DNA of 64,000 nt from Gemmobacter serpentinus (GTDB lineage Bacteria > Pseudomonadota > Alphaproteobacteria > Rhodobacterales > Rhodobacteraceae). A program made the translations under genes and the position numbers. The DNA lies in assembly GCF_008973825.1 (NCBI RefSeq), contig NZ_WCHR01000032.1:1-64000 (forward strand), written 5' to 3'. A model generated the notes under the pieces. It saw only the letters and a list, made by a program, of their open reading frames with translations. It ran no database searches and was not told where the DNA came from. This document shows, piece by piece, positions 8,370 to 17,886 of this stretch. Numbering within the stretch: the first letter of the stretch is position 1; every line of letters begins with the position of its first letter.

Positions 8370-9875
8370 ATGCGTCAGTGGAAAATCTTGTGCACGACGG
8401 CTGTCGTGGCGCTGGTATCGGGCAATGCGGCTTTGGCCGATGTGACGCCGGAACAGGTCTGGGAGAACTGGAAGGCCGTCAGCACCTCTTATGGCCAGAC
8501 GCTGACCACCGCCAGCGAGGCCCGCGAGGGCAATGCGCTGGTCGTGAAGGGCATCACCATGACCTCGAAGCAGGACGGGGCCGAGGCCACGATGCTGCTG
8601 GATCAGGCGATCTTCACCGATCAGGGCAATGGCTCGGTTGTCATGACCATGAGCGAAACCTCGAAGATGGAGGTGAAGACCCCGGCTGTTGAAGAGACCC
8701 CTGCGACCACCAGCCAGATCTCCATCGCCAATCCGGGCATGACCGTCACCGTTTCGGGCACGCCCGAGGCGATGCGCTATGAATTTGTCGGCCCTTCGGT
8801 CACGCTGAGCCTCGATTCCATCGATGGCGGTGGCGAAGTGCCGGACGACATGAAAGTCGAAGCGGTGCTGACCGGGCTGAAAGGCAGCTATGACATTGCC
8901 GGCACCACCGACAAGACCATCGCCTCCAACGCGACGCTGGACGGTCTGGCCATCGGTTTCAGCGGCTCTGACCCGGCGGAAGGCAGCAAAGTGAATGGCA
9001 GCGTGAACCTTGCCGGGATCGCCGCCACCTCCAATTCCGCGATGTTCGGCGATATGGCCAATATGGCGGCGGCGCTGAAGGCCGGCACCAAGATGGATGG
9101 TGACATCACCTATCAAAGCGCCAGCATGGACATCACCGTGGTTGATGCCTCTGGCGAGACCAAGGTGCAGGGCACCAATGCGGGCGGCGCGCTGAACTTT
9201 GCGATGGATGCGGCGCGTCTGGCCTATGGCGGCACGGTAAAGGATGCCTCGGTCACGCTGTCGGGCGGGCAACTGCCCTTCCCGCAGGTCAATCTGGCCT
9301 ATAAGGAAGGTGCCTTCGATCTGGTGATGCCGCTGCAGAAAAGCGACACGCCTGCCGATTTCAGCTTCATGACCAAGATCGCCGATCTGACCATCTCGGA
9401 CGAGGTCTGGGGCATGTTGGATCCGGCCGCGCAACTGCCGCGTGACCCGATCACCGTGCATCTCGACACGACCGGCAAGGTCAAGCTGAATGCCGATCTT
9501 ATGGACGAGGCGGCGATGGGCCAGATGGAGGCAAATCCGGGCGAGTTGCACGCGCTGGACCTCAAGGCGCTGGAAGTGAAGTTCGGCGGCGCGCAGGTCA
9601 CCGGCAACGGTGCGATGACCTTCGACAATACCGACCTTGCCACCTATGGCGGTGTGCCCGCCCCGACCGGCACTGTCGATCTGAAGGCCGTGGGGCTGAA
9701 TGGCCTCTTGGACAAGCTGATGGCCATGGGTCTGGTCCCTGAGGATCAGATGATGGGCGCACGCATGATGCTGGGGATGTTCGCCAAGATGGTTGAGGGC
9801 GAGCCAGATACCATGACCTCCAAGGTGGAGTTCAAGGACAAGCATCTGTTCGTGAACGGGATGCAGCTGCAATGA
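8370..9875 (+). CDS. DUF2125-family exported protein
   Basis: A 501-residue protein with a clear signal peptide (residues 1-23, KILCTTAVVALVSGNAALA then DV). The remainder is rich in beta-strand-like alternation (GNALVVKGITMTSKQDG, VDLKAVGLNGLLDKL) and has few cysteines. It matches my memory of DUF2125 proteins, which are about 500 residues long in Rhodobacterales and of unknown function. The beta-rich repeats recall AsmA-like lipid-handling proteins, but that is only a resemblance. It is likely periplasmic. The gene is monocistronic and ends at a GC-rich terminator. Confidence 0.75.
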   Translation: MRQWKILCTTAVVALVSGNAALADVTPEQVWENWKAVSTSYGQTLTTASEAREGNALVVKGITMTSKQDGAEATMLLDQAIFTDQGNGSVVMTMSETSKMEVKTPAVEETPATTSQISIANPGMTVTVSGTPEAMRYEFVGPSVTLSLDSIDGGGEVPDDMKVEAVLTGLKGSYDIAGTTDKTIASNATLDGLAIGFSGSDPAEGSKVNGSVNLAGIAATSNSAMFGDMANMAAALKAGTKMDGDITYQSASMDITVVDASGETKVQGTNAGGALNFAMDAARLAYGGTVKDASVTLSGGQLPFPQVNLAYKEGAFDLVMPLQKSDTPADFSFMTKIADLTISDEVWGMLDPAAQLPRDPITVHLDTTGKVKLNADLMDEAAMGQMEANPGELHALDLKALEVKFGGAQVTGNGAMTFDNTDLATYGGVPAPTGTVDLKAVGLNGLLDKLMAMGLVPEDQMMGARMMLGMFAKMVEGEPDTMTSKVEFKDKHLFVNGMQLQ

Positions 9876-9936
9876 TTGTCATATGTCGTTTCTGCGCAAG
9901 CAGGGACGACAAACCGATGTAAGCTGATGACAGACG

Positions 9937-9961
9937 GGCCGCCCCATCGGGGCGGCCTTTT
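9937..9961 (+). terminator. Intrinsic terminator of the DUF2125 gene
   Basis: Stem GGCCGCCCC / GGGGCGGCC with a 3-nt loop ATC, followed by TTTT. Confidence 0.85.
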
Positions 9962-9978
9962 CCTTGGGATAGGGGTGG

Positions 9979-11508
9979 ATGATGGCAGAAGTTTTCGCGG
10001 CATTGCACCGGGCGGTGGTGGACGGGATCGGCGCACGACTGTTCACGCTGTCGGTACAGGACGCGGCGGCGGGGCTGGCGCGGCGGGCCTATACCTCCGA
10101 TCCGGTGCATTACCCGACCTCGGTCCCCAAGCCGATCCAGCATGATGACTGGAGCCGCCGCGTGCTGGTCGCAGGCGAAACCTTTGTCGCCAATACCACT
10201 GCCGAATTTGCGCCCTATTTCTTTGACCATGCCTTGATCAACAGCCTTGGCCTTCAGGCTGCGGTGAACGTGCCGGTGATCGTGGATGGTGCCGTCCTTG
10301 GCACGGTGAATGTGCTGGATGTCGAGGGGCATTTCACGCCGGAACGTGTCGCCACGCTTCAGGCACTGATTGATGCCCGGATGGTCGACCTTGCCCCGGC
10401 CATGCGGGCGGCGGGGCTGGGTGGCACGATCCATGAGGCCCGACTGGCCCGCCTGCGTGTCCGAATGGTGGAGGCGGGCGTGGATCTGGTGGCCCTGGCC
10501 CCCGGCGCGCATCTGCGCTGGCTGACCGGCCACGCGCCCTTCGCCGACGAACGCCCCTGCCTTGCGTTGATCGGGCATCGGATCGCCGGGTTCCTGGTGC
10601 CGGGGGTGAACGCATCCGATGTCCGGCAGCACAGCGACTGGCCGTTCTGGGAATGGGCGGATGCCGATGGGCCGGGGCGGGCCTTGGCGCAGGCCTTGGC
10701 CGAAATCGGGCCAGTTGCACGGCTGTCGCTGGATGAGACGATGCGCGCCGATCATGCGCTCATGCTGCTGGAGGCCCTGCCGGGTGTCGCGCGCGGCTTT
10801 GCAACCGAGACAGTGGGCTATTTGCGGCTGCGCAAGGATGCGGCAGAGATCGCGGCTTTGCGTGAAAATGCCCGCATTGCCGATCTGGCGCAGACCGCCT
10901 TGCGCGCGGCGATCCGCCCCGGCGTGACCGAGGCAGAGCTGGCCGACATCGCCCGCGCGGCATTTGCCGCCGAGGGCGCGGTGGCAGAGTTTACCATTGT
11001 CGGCACCGGGGCGAACGGGGCCTTCCCGCATCACCACACGGGCATGACACAGGTGCAGACGGGCGATGCCATCGTCTGCGATATCGGCGCGCACAAGGAT
11101 GGCTATTATTCCGATATCACCCGCATGGCCTGCTGTGGCGCGATGCCCGATGGCTATGCCGAGGTGCATCAGGTGGTCGATGCGGCGGTTGAGGCGGCAT
11201 TGGCGGCAATCCGCCCCGGTGTGCGGGCACGCGAGGTGGACGCAGCGGCGCGCGATGTCATCACCGCGGCGGGGTATGGGGACTTTTTCACCCATCGCAC
11301 CGGCCATGGTGTGGGGCAGGAGATCCACGAGCCACCCTATATCACCGCCGTCGCGGATCTGGTGCTGGAACCCGGCATGGTCTTCACCATTGAGCCGGGA
11401 ATCTATCTGCCCGACCGTTTCGGCATCCGGCTGGAAGAGGTCGCGCTGGTGACCGAGACCGGGCACGAGATCCTGTCGCGCCTCAGCCGCGCGGCCTTTG
11501 TGTCATAA
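9979..11508 (+). CDS. GAF domain fused to M24 metallopeptidase (Xaa-Pro aminopeptidase-like)
   Basis: A 509-residue protein with three parts. Residues ~5-145 look like a GAF sensor domain (VAGETFVANTTAEFAPYFFD, LGLQAAVNVPVIVDGAVLGT). Residues ~153-280 are a creatinase N-terminal domain (ARLARLRVRMVEAGVDL). Residues ~290-505 are an M24 pita-bread domain. All five metal ligands are present: Asp368, Asp379, His443, Glu472 and Glu486 (CDIG, YYSDITR, GHGVGQE, TIEPGIY, IRLEE). The predicted activity is a cytosolic two-metal dipeptidase or prolidase gated by a small ligand or redox signal; the gating is inference. The start is ATG 9979 with a second ATG immediately after. It heads a forward gene run into pmbA, 57 bp away. 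Confidence 0.88.
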   Translation: MMAEVFAALHRAVVDGIGARLFTLSVQDAAAGLARRAYTSDPVHYPTSVPKPIQHDDWSRRVLVAGETFVANTTAEFAPYFFDHALINSLGLQAAVNVPVIVDGAVLGTVNVLDVEGHFTPERVATLQALIDARMVDLAPAMRAAGLGGTIHEARLARLRVRMVEAGVDLVALAPGAHLRWLTGHAPFADERPCLALIGHRIAGFLVPGVNASDVRQHSDWPFWEWADADGPGRALAQALAEIGPVARLSLDETMRADHALMLLEALPGVARGFATETVGYLRLRKDAAEIAALRENARIADLAQTALRAAIRPGVTEAELADIARAAFAAEGAVAEFTIVGTGANGAFPHHHTGMTQVQTGDAIVCDIGAHKDGYYSDITRMACCGAMPDGYAEVHQVVDAAVEAALAAIRPGVRAREVDAAARDVITAAGYGDFFTHRTGHGVGQEIHEPPYITAVADLVLEPGMVFTIEPGIYLPDRFGIRLEEVALVTETGHEILSRLSRAAFVS

Positions 11509-11565
11509 GGCTTGCGCAAAGGCCGCGCGCGACTTAGCTCCTTGAACGACAAGGAAGGACGCCGC

Positions 11566-12906
11566 ATGACCGATCTCGCCCAAATCACCGAAGCCATGCT
11601 TGATGCCGCCCGAAAGGCGGGGGCCGAATCCGCCGATGCGCTGGTGGTGCAGGGCACCTCGCTGTCGATCGACATCCGGGCGGGCGCGCTGGAACAGGCC
11701 GAACGCGCCGAGGGGATCGAACTGGGGCTGCGGGTCCTGATCGGCGGGCGGCAGGCCTGCGTCTCGGTCTCTGACACTTCTGCGCGCACGCTGTCGGATA
11801 TGGCCGAACGCGCGGTCGCCATGGCGCGTGAGGCGCCGGAAGATCCCTATGCCGGTCTGGCCGATCCGGCCCAGATCGCGCGCGATTGGGATATTTCCGC
11901 CTATGATCTGGTCGATCAGGGCCCGGAACCTTCGGCCGAGGCACTGGAACGGGCCGCCCGCGCGGTGGAGGCCGCAGCCCTTGCCCATAAGGGCATCACG
12001 CAGGTGCAGGCCTCTGCCGGGTATGGGCGGCGGCAGATGTATCTGGCGGCCAGCAATGGCTTTGCGGGGGGCTATGCGCGCTCGGCGCTGTCGCAATCGG
12101 CGGTGGCATTCACCGGCGAAGGCACCGCGATGGAGCGCGATTATGCCGGGGAATCCCGCGTCTATGCCGCAGACATGCCCAAGCCTGAAAGCATCGGTGC
12201 CTTGGCTGCCGAACGCGCGCTGGCCCGCGCCGGTGCCCGCAAGCCTGCCACCGGCAGTTTCCCGGTGCTGTTTGACGAACGCATTTCGCAAAGCCTGATC
12301 GGGCATCTGCTGTCGGCAATCAACGGTGCCTCCATCGCGCGCGGCTCCAGTTGGTTGCGCGACGCCTTGGGCCAGCAGGTGCTGCCCAAGGGGTTCGACC
12401 TGATCGAAGACCCGCATCGCCCGCGCATTTCCGGCTCGCGCCCCTTTGATGCCGAAGGATTGCCGACGCAGCGGCGACTGGTGGTTGAGAATGGCGTGCT
12501 GACCGGCTGGACGCTGGATCTGGCCACTGCGCGCAAGCTGGGGCTGCAAAGCACGGCCAATGCCGCGCGCGGCACCACCGCGCCGCCCTCGCCCGCGACC
12601 TCGAATATCGACCTGACGCCGGGCACCGCCAGCCGCAAGCAATTGCTGGGCCAGATGGGCACCGGGCTGCTGGTCACCTCGCTGATCGGGTCGACCATCA
12701 ACCCGACGACCGGCGCCTATTCGCGCGGTGCCTCGGGCTTCTGGGTTGAGGATGGCGAGATTGCCTATCCGGTGAATGAATGCACCATCGCGGGCAGCCT
12801 GCCCGAAATGCTGCGCGATTTCGTCGCCGCCAATGACGCCCGCCCGCATCTGGCGACGCGCGTGCCGTCGATTCTGATCGAGGGGATGACGCTTGCCGGA
12901 AAGTGA
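11566..12906 (+). CDS. pmbA: PmbA/TldE, metalloprotease TldD partner
   Basis: A 446-residue member of the TldD/PmbA family. The start at 11566 is chosen because AAGGAAGGA lies just upstream; the 18-residue in-frame extension has no ribosome site. Family features are the N-terminal domain with VSVSDTSARTLSDMAERAVAMARE, and the C-terminal barrel with FDERISQSLIGHLLSAINGA and GASGFWVEDGEIAYPVNECT. As in other PmbA/TldE proteins there is no HExxxH, which belongs to the TldD partner. Together they degrade unfolded peptides and process modified peptides such as microcin B17. It overlaps the downstream gene by 14 bp. Confidence 0.92.
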   Translation: MTDLAQITEAMLDAARKAGAESADALVVQGTSLSIDIRAGALEQAERAEGIELGLRVLIGGRQACVSVSDTSARTLSDMAERAVAMAREAPEDPYAGLADPAQIARDWDISAYDLVDQGPEPSAEALERAARAVEAAALAHKGITQVQASAGYGRRQMYLAASNGFAGGYARSALSQSAVAFTGEGTAMERDYAGESRVYAADMPKPESIGALAAERALARAGARKPATGSFPVLFDERISQSLIGHLLSAINGASIARGSSWLRDALGQQVLPKGFDLIEDPHRPRISGSRPFDAEGLPTQRRLVVENGVLTGWTLDLATARKLGLQSTANAARGTTAPPSPATSNIDLTPGTASRKQLLGQMGTGLLVTSLIGSTINPTTGAYSRGASGFWVEDGEIAYPVNECTIAGSLPEMLRDFVAANDARPHLATRVPSILIEGMTLAGK

Positions 12907-13666
12907 TCTGGCCCTTCTGACCGAAGCCGCGCTGCAGGCCGGGCATATCGCGCGCGGCTTCTGGCGGCAGGCGCCGCAGGTCTGGGAAAAGCCGGGCCTC
13001 GGGCCGGTGACAGAGGCCGATCTGGCGGTGAACACCCATCTGCGCGGGGTCTTGCGCGCGGCCCGCCCCGATTACGGCTGGCTGTCGGAGGAAGATCCCG
13101 ATGACACCGAGCGGCTACATGCCGGACGGGTCTTCGTGCTGGATCCGATTGACGGCACCCGCGCCTTCATCGCGGGCGAAGAAAGTTTCGCCATTTCCAT
13201 CGCCGTGATCGAGGACGGGCTGCCGGTCACCGCGCTGGTCTATCTGCCCGCGCGCGATCGGCTTTACACCGCCACCGCCCATGGCCCGGCGCTTTGTGAC
13301 GGCCAGCCTATTCAAGCCAGCACCCGCGCCGGGCTGGAAGGGGCCACCCTGCTTGCCACCAGCCCAACCATGGCACCGGACCATTGGCCCGGCGGCGTGC
13401 CGGAGGTGAAGCGCAGCTTTCGCGCCTCGCTGGCCTATCGGATGTGTCTGGTGGCAGAGGGGCGCTATGACGCCATGCTGACGCTGCGCCCGGCATGGGA
13501 ATGGGATATCGCGGCGGGGGCGCTGATTGCGGCCCGCGCCGGTGCCGTGGTCACCGATCGGCAGGGGCACGCCTTGCAGTTCAACAATCCGCATCCGCAA
13601 TCTGATGGGGTGATCGCCGCTCCTTTGGGCCTGCACAGCGCCTTGCGGGCGGGTCTGGATGGCTGA
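12893..13666 (+). CDS. Inositol monophosphatase-family phosphatase, CysQ-like (3'-phosphoadenosine phosphatase)
   Basis: A 257-residue metal-dependent phosphatase. The start is TTG at 12893 inside the pmbA end, with GAGGGG ahead of it. Motifs are SEEDPDD (first metal site), DPIDGTRAFIAGEESF (second) and AWEWDIAAG (third), the lithium-sensitive phosphatase signature. GTRAFI and the length resemble CysQ, which removes the 3' phosphate from PAP/PAPS. That would fit the sulfotransferase encoded about 6 kb away, but inositol or other sugar-phosphate substrates are not excluded. It is coupled to pmbA (14-bp overlap) and to the next gene (8-bp overlap). Confidence 0.85.
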   Translation: MPESDLALLTEAALQAGHIARGFWRQAPQVWEKPGLGPVTEADLAVNTHLRGVLRAARPDYGWLSEEDPDDTERLHAGRVFVLDPIDGTRAFIAGEESFAISIAVIEDGLPVTALVYLPARDRLYTATAHGPALCDGQPIQASTRAGLEGATLLATSPTMAPDHWPGGVPEVKRSFRASLAYRMCLVAEGRYDAMLTLRPAWEWDIAAGALIAARAGAVVTDRQGHALQFNNPHPQSDGVIAAPLGLHSALRAGLDG

Positions 13667-14537
13667 GGTCCTGAACCTCTATCTGCCGGATCATCTTCGG
13701 CAGGATCATGAGGCGGGCAAGGTCAATATCCTGTCGCAGCTTCTGGCGGCCCTGCCGGATTGGCAGCCGGTCTTTCACCCCGAGGCTGAGGGGCTGACCC
13801 AACCGCATGGCGGCTTTGGCCTGACCTACATGCAGGAGCCGCGCAGGCTGGCCACGCTGTGTCTGCGGCGGACCTATTGGTATCCGTTCTGGCGGATGGA
13901 GCGCACCAATGAACGCTGGAATTTCGAGGTGGCCCACAAGACCCCGAATTATCGCCGCATCCCGCCGCGCGCGCGGGCCTTCCACCAGAGGCTGGCCACA
14001 CGGATTCTGGACGGGCGCGAGTTCCGGCGCGAGGGGTTTGTCTTCGTGCCGCTGCAAGGGCGGCTGAGCGATCACCGGTCTTTTCAGAGCATGAGCCCGA
14101 TTGCCATGCTGGAAACCCTGCTGGAACGGCAGCCGCTGCCGCTGAAGGCAAACCTGCACCCGGCCGAGGTCTATACCGAGGCCGATCACGCCGCCCTGGC
14201 GCGGCTGGCAGCCCATCCCCGGTTCGAGCTGGTCAGCACCCCGTCCGGCGACCTGCTGGCGGCCTGCGATTTCGTTGCCTGCCAGAACTCATCCCTGGCC
14301 TTTCAGGCGATGATCCTTGGCAAAGGGGCCATGCTGTTTGCCGGGATCGATTTCCATCACCCGGCCGGATCGGTGCTGCGCGACGGGCTTGATCTGGCGC
14401 TGGAGAGGGGCGCGCTGCCCCCCGAACAGATGACGGAATATCTGTGGTGGTTCCTGAAGCAAGAGGCCATCGACGCGCAGGCCGAGGATGCCCCCGCCCG
14501 TATCCGCAGCCTGTTGAGCGCGCGGGGCTGGCCCTAG
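13659..14537 (+). CDS. Uncharacterised protein resembling capsule polysaccharide synthesis proteins
   Basis: A 292-residue protein starting at ATG 13659, which overlaps the end of the phosphatase gene by 8 bp. I do not recognise a firm family. The C-terminal half (FVFVPLQGRLSDHRSFQSM, LPLKANLHP, ACQNSSLAFQAMILGKG) looks like the nucleotide-sugar binding half of KpsC/KpsS-type capsule synthesis proteins, including the QNSS-x-x-F-xA signature seen there. It has no signal peptide or membrane segment, so it is probably cytosolic. Its place in a tight operon with pmbA and a CysQ-like phosphatase gives no direct clue. Glycosyltransferase-type activity is a guess. Confidence 0.65.
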   Translation: MAEVLNLYLPDHLRQDHEAGKVNILSQLLAALPDWQPVFHPEAEGLTQPHGGFGLTYMQEPRRLATLCLRRTYWYPFWRMERTNERWNFEVAHKTPNYRRIPPRARAFHQRLATRILDGREFRREGFVFVPLQGRLSDHRSFQSMSPIAMLETLLERQPLPLKANLHPAEVYTEADHAALARLAAHPRFELVSTPSGDLLAACDFVACQNSSLAFQAMILGKGAMLFAGIDFHHPAGSVLRDGLDLALERGALPPEQMTEYLWWFLKQEAIDAQAEDAPARIRSLLSARGWP

Positions 14538-14653
14538 GCGCGGGGCCTGACCCGATGCGTGAAGCGCAAGCCGGGCAAAGTCGGGTAAGTCTTGCAAGAT
14601 GTTCAAGCGCAGGCCTTGTGCGGTGCCTGCAATCCGAAAGCCCGGCCAAAAGA

Positions 14654-14681
14654 AAAGGCGGCCCGCTGCGGGGCCGCCTTT
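14654..14681. terminator. Bidirectional intrinsic terminator
   Basis: 11-bp stem AAAGGCGGCCC / GGGCCGCCTTT with a 6-nt loop and T-rich tails on both strands. It lies between converging genes (the capsule-like gene and trxA). Confidence 0.85.
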
Positions 14682-14706
14682 CTTTAGGACCTGTCAACGC
14701 CTGCGA

Positions 14707-15033
14707 TCAGATCGCGGAATTGATCCAGTTGGCCAATGCGGCTTTCGGTGCGGCACCTGCCTTGTTGGAAACGACCTCGCCATCCTTGAAGATGAACAGT
14801 GCCGGGATCCCGCGCACGCCAAGCGCGGTCATGTTCTCGGGGTTCTCGTCCACGTTCACCTTGACGATCTTCACCTTGCCTTCCAGCTCGGCGGCAAGTT
14901 CCTCAAGGGCGGGGCCGATCTGACGGCACGGGCCGCACCATTCGGCCCAGAAATCCACGACGACCGGGATCGTCGACTGGCGCACTTCGGCGTCAAAGGT
15001 GGCATCGGTGACGGCAACGGTAGCGGCGCCCAT
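14707..15033 (-). CDS. trxA: Thioredoxin
   Basis: A 108-residue thioredoxin with the canonical WCGPC at residues 32-36, the preceding VVVDFWAE strand, cis-proline context [12 protein letters not shown] and full standard length. The start at 15033 is preceded by TTGGAGAAAG. It is a cytosolic dithiol-disulfide oxidoreductase for ribonucleotide reductase, peroxiredoxins and other proteins. The peroxiredoxin encoded at 20.9 kb could be a client, but the two are not co-transcribed. Confidence 0.97.
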   Translation of the reverse strand: MGAATVAVTDATFDAEVRQSTIPVVVDFWAEWCGPCRQIGPALEELAAELEGKVKIVKVNVDENPENMTALGVRGIPALFIFKDGEVVSNKAGAAPKAALANWINSAI

Positions 15034-15274
15034 GATCTTTCTCCAAGGCTATCTGTCGGGAAATGAACCTAAGGACGACCCTGCGCCGCGTCAAGCAGCC
15101 GCCGCCTGCAGGTCCGCCCCGCGTTTCCTGCATGGCTCGTGCACCGGGGCGCGTGGCGATGCAAGAAGCCCCTCCGCCCGGCTTCGCGGCATCCCCAGGG
15201 GAGGGAAGAGGGGCGAAGACGGTCGAAGGGGCGGGGGCCGGGGAGAGGAGGCCCCCCGGCGGCGCAGCTGGGCC

Positions 15275-16792
15275 TCAGAAGAAGCCGAGCTTGTTGGGCG
15301 AATAGCTGACCAACAGGTTCTTCGTCTCCTGATAGTGATCGAGCATCATCTTGTGGGTTTCACGCCCGATGCCGGATTGCTTGTAGCCGCCAAAAGCCGC
15401 ACCCGCCGGATAGGCGTGGTAGCAGTTGGTCCAGACACGACCCGCCTCGATGCCGCGCCCGGCGCGATAGGCGGTGTTGGTGTCGCGGCTCCAGACGCCC
15501 GCGCCAAGGCCGAACACGGTGTCATTGGCGATCTCCAGCGCCTCGTCCAGCGTCTTGAAGGTGGTCACCGACACGACCGGCCCGAAGATCTCCTCCTGGA
15601 AGACCCGCATCTTGTTGTTGCCTTCAAAGATGGTGGGCTGGATGTAGAAGCCGTTCGACAGATCGCCGCCAAAGCTGTTGACCGACCCACCTGTCAGCAC
15701 TTTCGCGCCTTCCTTGCGGCCGATCTCGAGATAGGAGCTGATCTTGTCATATTGCTCCTGGCTGGCCTGCGCGCCGATCATGGTGGAGGTGGCACGCGGG
15801 TCACCGGCCACGATGGCCTCAACGCGTTTGATCGCGCGTTCCATGAAGCGATCATAGATCGATTCCTGCACCAGTGCGCGCGACGGGCAGGTGCAGACCT
15901 CGCCCTGGTTCAGCGCGAACATCGCAAAGCCTTCCAGCGCCTTGTCGAGAAACGCATCATCCTCGTTCATCACATCGGCGAAAAAGACGTTGGGGGATTT
16001 GCCGCCCAGTTCCAGCGTGATGTTGGTCAGGTTGTCGGCGGCGGCCTTCATGATCATCTTGCCGACCGGGGTGGAGCCGGTGAAGGCGATCTTGGCGATC
16101 CGCTTGGAAGACGAAAGTGCTGCGCCCGCCTCTTCGCCGATGCCGTTCACGATGTTCAGCACGCCCGGCGGCAGCAGGTCTTCGATGAACTGCATCAGAT
16201 ACAGGATCGAGGCCGGGGTCTGTTCCGCCGGTTTCAGGACCACGCAGTTGCCGGCGGCCAGCGCAGGTGCCAGCTTCCATGCCGCCATCAGGATCGGGAA
16301 GTTCCACGGAATGATCTGGCCCACAACGCCCAGCGGCTCATGGAAGTGATAGGCCACGGTGTCATTGTCGATCTGCCCGATCGAGCCCTCCTGCGCGCGG
16401 ATGGCACCGGCGAAGTAGCGGAAATGGTCGATGGTCAGCGGGATGTCGGCGGCCATGGTCTCGCGCAGCGGCTTGCCATTGTCCCAGGTCTCGGCAATCG
16501 CGATGGCCTCGAGGTTCTGCTCGATGCGGTCGGCGATCTTCAGCAGGATGTTGGAGCGTTCGGTGACGCTGGTTTCGCCCCATTTCTTGCGGGCGGCGTG
16601 GGCGGCATCCAGCGCGCGTTCGATATCGGCGGCATCCGAACGGGCAACCTCGCAGACCACGGCACCCGTGACCGGCGAGACGTTCTGCATGTAGCGGCCG
16701 GATTTCGGCGCGACCCATTCGCCGCCGATGAAGTTGTCATAGCGGGTCTTGAAGGGGGCGGCCTTCAGATCGAAGGTTTCAAGTTTGGTCAT
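15275..16792 (-). CDS. Aldehyde dehydrogenase (acetaldehyde/AcoD-type)
   Basis: A 505-residue NAD-dependent aldehyde dehydrogenase of the group that includes AcoD and ExaC. Visible features are [11 protein letters not shown], the NAD site FTGSTPVGK, the general base Glu261 in [11 protein letters not shown], and a cysteine pair at 300/302 ([11 protein letters not shown]) containing the nucleophile. The C terminus has [13 protein letters not shown]. The start at 16792 has an excellent AGGAGGAGAG site. The gene lies 146 bp downstream of an AcoR-like regulator reading the same way, so acetaldehyde or another short aldehyde is the likely substrate. Oxidation would give the acid and NADH in the cytosol. 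Confidence 0.93.
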   Translation of the reverse strand: MTKLETFDLKAAPFKTRYDNFIGGEWVAPKSGRYMQNVSPVTGAVVCEVARSDAADIERALDAAHAARKKWGETSVTERSNILLKIADRIEQNLEAIAIAETWDNGKPLRETMAADIPLTIDHFRYFAGAIRAQEGSIGQIDNDTVAYHFHEPLGVVGQIIPWNFPILMAAWKLAPALAAGNCVVLKPAEQTPASILYLMQFIEDLLPPGVLNIVNGIGEEAGAALSSSKRIAKIAFTGSTPVGKMIMKAAADNLTNITLELGGKSPNVFFADVMNEDDAFLDKALEGFAMFALNQGEVCTCPSRALVQESIYDRFMERAIKRVEAIVAGDPRATSTMIGAQASQEQYDKISSYLEIGRKEGAKVLTGGSVNSFGGDLSNGFYIQPTIFEGNNKMRVFQEEIFGPVVSVTTFKTLDEALEIANDTVFGLGAGVWSRDTNTAYRAGRGIEAGRVWTNCYHAYPAGAAFGGYKQSGIGRETHKMMLDHYQETKNLLVSYSPNKLGFF

Positions 16793-16938
16793 GGTTCTCT
16801 CCTCCTGAATAGCCGCTCTCCCTTGCGGCTGATGACTGTGATCTTGCGGGGGATCCGCTGCTCGGTCACCCCGGTCGGAACAGGGCAGGGGCGGGGTCTG
16901 TCGCAGATTTGAGACAGATCGGCGTGCCCAAAGCCCTG

Positions 16939-17886
16939 CTAGTTTCGTGCCCCCATCTTGCGATGGAAGGTGGCGCGGCTGATGCCAAGGCTGCGGGCCG
17001 CGGCCGAGGCATTGCCCTGATTGCGGGCCAGTGCGCGCAGGATCACGCCGCGTTCGCCGTCCTCCAGCCCGTCGGGGCCAGTCTGTCCCAGAAGGTCGGC
17101 GGCAGGCAGGGATTGCCGGCGCAGATCGCCGCGCAGCCCGAAATGCTGGCGCGCGGCACGGCTGGCGCCGATCACCAGATCATCGCCATCCACCGCCAGC
17201 AGCGCGCCTGCGCCCCGATCCAGACCCGGCACGAAAACCAGCCGGGCCTGCGGGAAATACGCGCGAAACAGATCGGCCTCGATCCGCCGCGCGGCCTCGG
17301 CCACCGACAGCGCGACAAGCTGCATCACCGCATCGGTGCAACCCGGATTGGCGGAAGATACATCCAGCACGGCGGTCAGCTGGCCCTCGGCATCATGGAT
17401 TGGTGCCGAGCTGCAGCTGAGCCCGATATGGGCGGGCAGGAAATGCTGGTCGCGCAGGATGGTGACGGCGCGCCCTTCGGCGATGCAGGTGCCGATCCCG
17501 TTGGTGCCCGCCTCGCGTTCCGACCAGTCGGTGCCGGTCCAGAGACCGGCCTCGGCGAAATCGCGATCCTCGCCGGCATTGCCGCGCCGTTCCACCGGCA
17601 CACCGTCGCGGTCGCTGAGGACAAGGCAGGTGCCAAGCCCACCCACGGCGCGGAACAGCCGGTCCAGCGTGGGGGCTGCGGTGCGGATCGTGGGTTCCAT
17701 CGCGCTGCGCAGGCGGGCCAGTTCGGCGTCAGACATTCGGGCCGCGGCGCGGCGTGTGGCGGGGTCCAGCCCGTGCACCCGCACCGAGCGCGACCATGAG
17801 GCCGCGATGGGCGAGCGCGCAGCCTCGCCCGCCAGCAATGCCGCCTCGATCCGGGCGACATGTGTTCTGTGATCGGCAGTAATCAT
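16939..17886 (-). CDS. AcoR-like GAF/Fis-HTH regulator lacking the AAA+ sigma-54 domain
   Basis: A 315-residue regulator. Residues ~20-230 match the N-terminal sensor of AcoR-type activators ([54 protein letters not shown]), which includes a GAF domain. The final ~45 residues are a Fis-type helix-turn-helix ([27 protein letters not shown]). The central AAA+ ATPase with GAFTGA is absent, and there is no room for it. The protein therefore cannot by itself remodel sigma-54 polymerase, and it probably acts as a simple activator or repressor of the aldehyde dehydrogenase gene that follows. An inverted repeat overlaps its ribosome-site region. Confidence 0.85.
   Translation of the reverse strand: MITADHRTHVARIEAALLAGEAARSPIAASWSRSVRVHGLDPATRRAAARMSDAELARLRSAMEPTIRTAAPTLDRLFRAVGGLGTCLVLSDRDGVPVERRGNAGEDRDFAEAGLWTGTDWSEREAGTNGIGTCIAEGRAVTILRDQHFLPAHIGLSCSSAPIHDAEGQLTAVLDVSSANPGCTDAVMQLVALSVAEAARRIEADLFRAYFPQARLVFVPGLDRGAGALLAVDGDDLVIGASRAARQHFGLRGDLRRQSLPAADLLGQTGPDGLEDGERGVILRALARNQGNASAAARSLGISRATFHRKMGARN

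Noticed and set aside
8235-9872. 545-residue reverse open frame opposite the DUF2125 gene
   Set aside because: His/Arg/Gly-rich shadow translation with no domain. The forward gene has a signal peptide and ribosome context.
15063-15305. Open frames in the gap between trxA and the aldehyde dehydrogenase gene
   Set aside because: Pro/Gly/Arg-rich composition from G-rich DNA, no homology features, overlapping the start region of trxA and the end of the dehydrogenase.
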